From: Bacteroidales bacterium
GTDB taxonomy: Bacteria > Bacteroidota > Bacteroidia > Bacteroidales > VadinHA17
DNA length: 23,284 bases
Direction: 5' to 3'
Assembly: GCA_016936695.1 (NCBI GenBank)
Contig: JAFGXK010000178.1
Span: 1-23,284, forward strand
Position numbers and translations under genes: made by a program. The notes beneath the pieces were generated by a model. That model ran no database searches. It worked only from the letters and a program-made list of their open reading frames with translations, and had not been told where the DNA came from. This document shows, piece after piece, positions 22,307-23,284 of this stretch. Every line of letters begins with the position of its first letter. Position 1 is the first letter of the stretch.

Positions 22307-23284
22307 TCAATTGCCCAGTTCCAGCTGGTTTTTAACCAGATTGTAATACGCACCTTTGCTTTCGACAAGTTCCTGATGATTTCCGATCTCAATGATACGG
22401 CCTCCCTCAAGAACAACTATTTTATCAGAATTTCTGACTGTACTCAAACGATGGGCTACAATAATAACCGTTTTATTGCTAAAGAAATCTGACAGGTTCT
22501 CAACTATTGCTTTTTCAGTATTTGCATCGAGGGAATTAGTGGCTTCGTCGAACAGGACTATCTCCGGATCCTTGTATACGACCCGGGCTATCAGCAATCT
22601 CTGTTTCTGGCCCTGACTGAGGCCATGACCATTTGCACCAATCTTTGTGTTGTATCCCAGCGGGAGCGATTCAATGAATTCCTTTATGTTTGCTGTTCCG
22701 ACCGCAGCGCGAAGACGGGCCTCGTCAATTGCCTCTGCACCCGGGGCTATATTGCCCCCTATTGTATCCGGAAAAAGGAATCCATCCTGCATTACTGCTC
22801 CCGTCTTTTTTCTCCAGAACCGCAAACTGATGTCGGAAAGACTTGTTCCGCCTACATTTATACTTCCGCCCACCGGCTGATAGAACCCAAGAAGCATCTT
22901 CAGAAGAGTTGTCTTTCCGCTACCGCTTGTGCCTACAATTGCTATTGTCCGGCCAGGCTCAATATCAAGGCTGATATCCTTCAGGGCATATGGCGAACGG
23001 GGACCCTCATACTGAAACGAAAGATTGTTTATCCTTATGGTCCTGTCGTCCGGCATTTGCTGAAGCTTGTCCCCGGGAGAAGGTTCCTCGTCATCCATAT
23101 TATGAACCTCAGCAAGACGGTCGAGACTGATCCTGGCATCCTGTGACATGCGAAAGAATCCAATGATCTGGTTTACAGGAATATTTAGCTGTCCGATTAT
23201 AAACTGAACGGCAAGCATCATACCCAGAGTCATTTGTCCCTTGAGAACAGCCGTTGCTGCAAAAATCGTTATGAAAATATTCAT
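22307..23284 (-). CDS. Bacteriocin/peptide-export ABC transporter, C-terminal part
   Basis: The gene enters from beyond the right edge; 325 residues are visible. The first about 50 residues are the last part of a membrane domain (VLKGQMTLGMMLAVQFIIGQLNIPVNQIIGFF), so the Met at the edge is not the real start. The nucleotide-binding domain follows: Walker A GTSGSGKTT, Q-loop VMQDGFLF, signature LSQGQKQR, Walker B IVLFDEATNSLD and H-loop AHRLST, all intact. The subfamily resembles peptide exporters that often carry an N-terminal C39 peptidase cutting double-glycine leaders; that part, if present, is outside the window. The HlyD-type gene 10 bases downstream gives the standard exporter pair. Cargo is unknown. 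Confidence 0.88.
   Translation of the reverse strand: MNIFITIFAATAVLKGQMTLGMMLAVQFIIGQLNIPVNQIIGFFRMSQDARISLDRLAEVHNMDDEEPSPGDKLQQMPDDRTIRINNLSFQYEGPRSPYALKDISLDIEPGRTIAIVGTSGSGKTTLLKMLLGFYQPVGGSINVGGTSLSDISLRFWRKKTGAVMQDGFLFPDTIGGNIAPGAEAIDEARLRAAVGTANIKEFIESLPLGYNTKIGANGHGLSQGQKQRLLIARVVYKDPEIVLFDEATNSLDANTEKAIVENLSDFFSNKTVIIVAHRLSTVRNSDKIVVLEGGRIIEIGNHQELVESKGAYYNLVKNQLELGN

Noticed and set aside
22297..22416. Forty-codon upstream extension of the HlyD frame
   Set aside because: It lies almost wholly inside the ABC transporter gene in another frame; the internal ATG at 22296 starts a normal HlyD N-terminus.
1..23284. CRISPR arrays, tRNA/rRNA genes, insertion sequences or prophage
   Set aside because: I looked for regularly spaced repeats, tRNA-like T-loop motifs, transposase or integrase signatures and found none that hold up.

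Overview
The window looks like chromosomal DNA of a Bacteroidota bacterium, probably of the Bacteroidales/Marinilabiliales kind. The evidence is the gene content: a surface-lipoprotein (BtuG-type) vitamin B12 locus, a DUF4369-like/TlpA thioredoxin lipoprotein-like gene, a multi-DUF349 protein, and a pyrG-yidC pair. Several upstream regions also carry the Bacteroidota promoter pattern TTTG-N19/20-TAnnTTTG. Codon use and base composition look even across the window. I see no insertion sequence, phage, CRISPR array or tRNA/rRNA gene.

Layout, left to right. Positions 1-86 hold the start of a leftward aconitase/LeuC-family gene, cut by the window edge. An AraC-type regulator precedes it at 124-981. 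The 505-base gap at 982-1486 is not empty. It has an exact Bacteroidota promoter, then about 200 nt that fold into a 25-bp interrupted closing helix around a large bubble and a terminal hairpin, then a rho-independent terminator. This is the architecture of 6S RNA. bioG (biotin synthesis) follows at 1487-2188. Next come a BrkB/YihY membrane protein (leftward), a ComB-family 2-phosphosulfolactate phosphatase (rightward), a GT2 glycosyltransferase (leftward) and a secreted thioredoxin-fold protein (rightward).

Positions 6823-13483 form a vitamin B12 uptake operon read leftward: promoter, leader hairpin, cobalamin riboswitch, TonB-dependent receptor (btuB-like), surface beta-propeller lipoprotein (btuG-like), periplasmic binding lipoprotein (btuF-like), FecCD permease (btuC-like) and ATPase (btuD-like). 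The receptor and BtuG would capture cobalamin at the outer membrane, BtuF would carry it across the periplasm, and BtuCD would import it. The riboswitch would shut the operon down when B12 is plentiful.

Upstream lie a LacI-family regulator (13582-14616) with a perfect palindrome just 5' of its start, then yidC, pyrG and a five-repeat DUF349 protein, all leftward and closely spaced (14763-20544). YidC carries a TPR-like stretch in its periplasmic linker that I would not expect in this family. On the right, a small membrane-anchored protein (20832-21035, rightward) overlaps tail to tail with an HlyD-type membrane fusion protein. Upstream of the latter is the C-terminal part of a peptide/bacteriocin-export ABC transporter that runs off the window.

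The best candidates for a second look are the 6S-like RNA, the hairpin placed directly before the riboswitch, the TPR-like insert in YidC, the palindrome at the lacI-type gene, and whatever peptide cargo lies beyond the right edge for the ABC/HlyD exporter.
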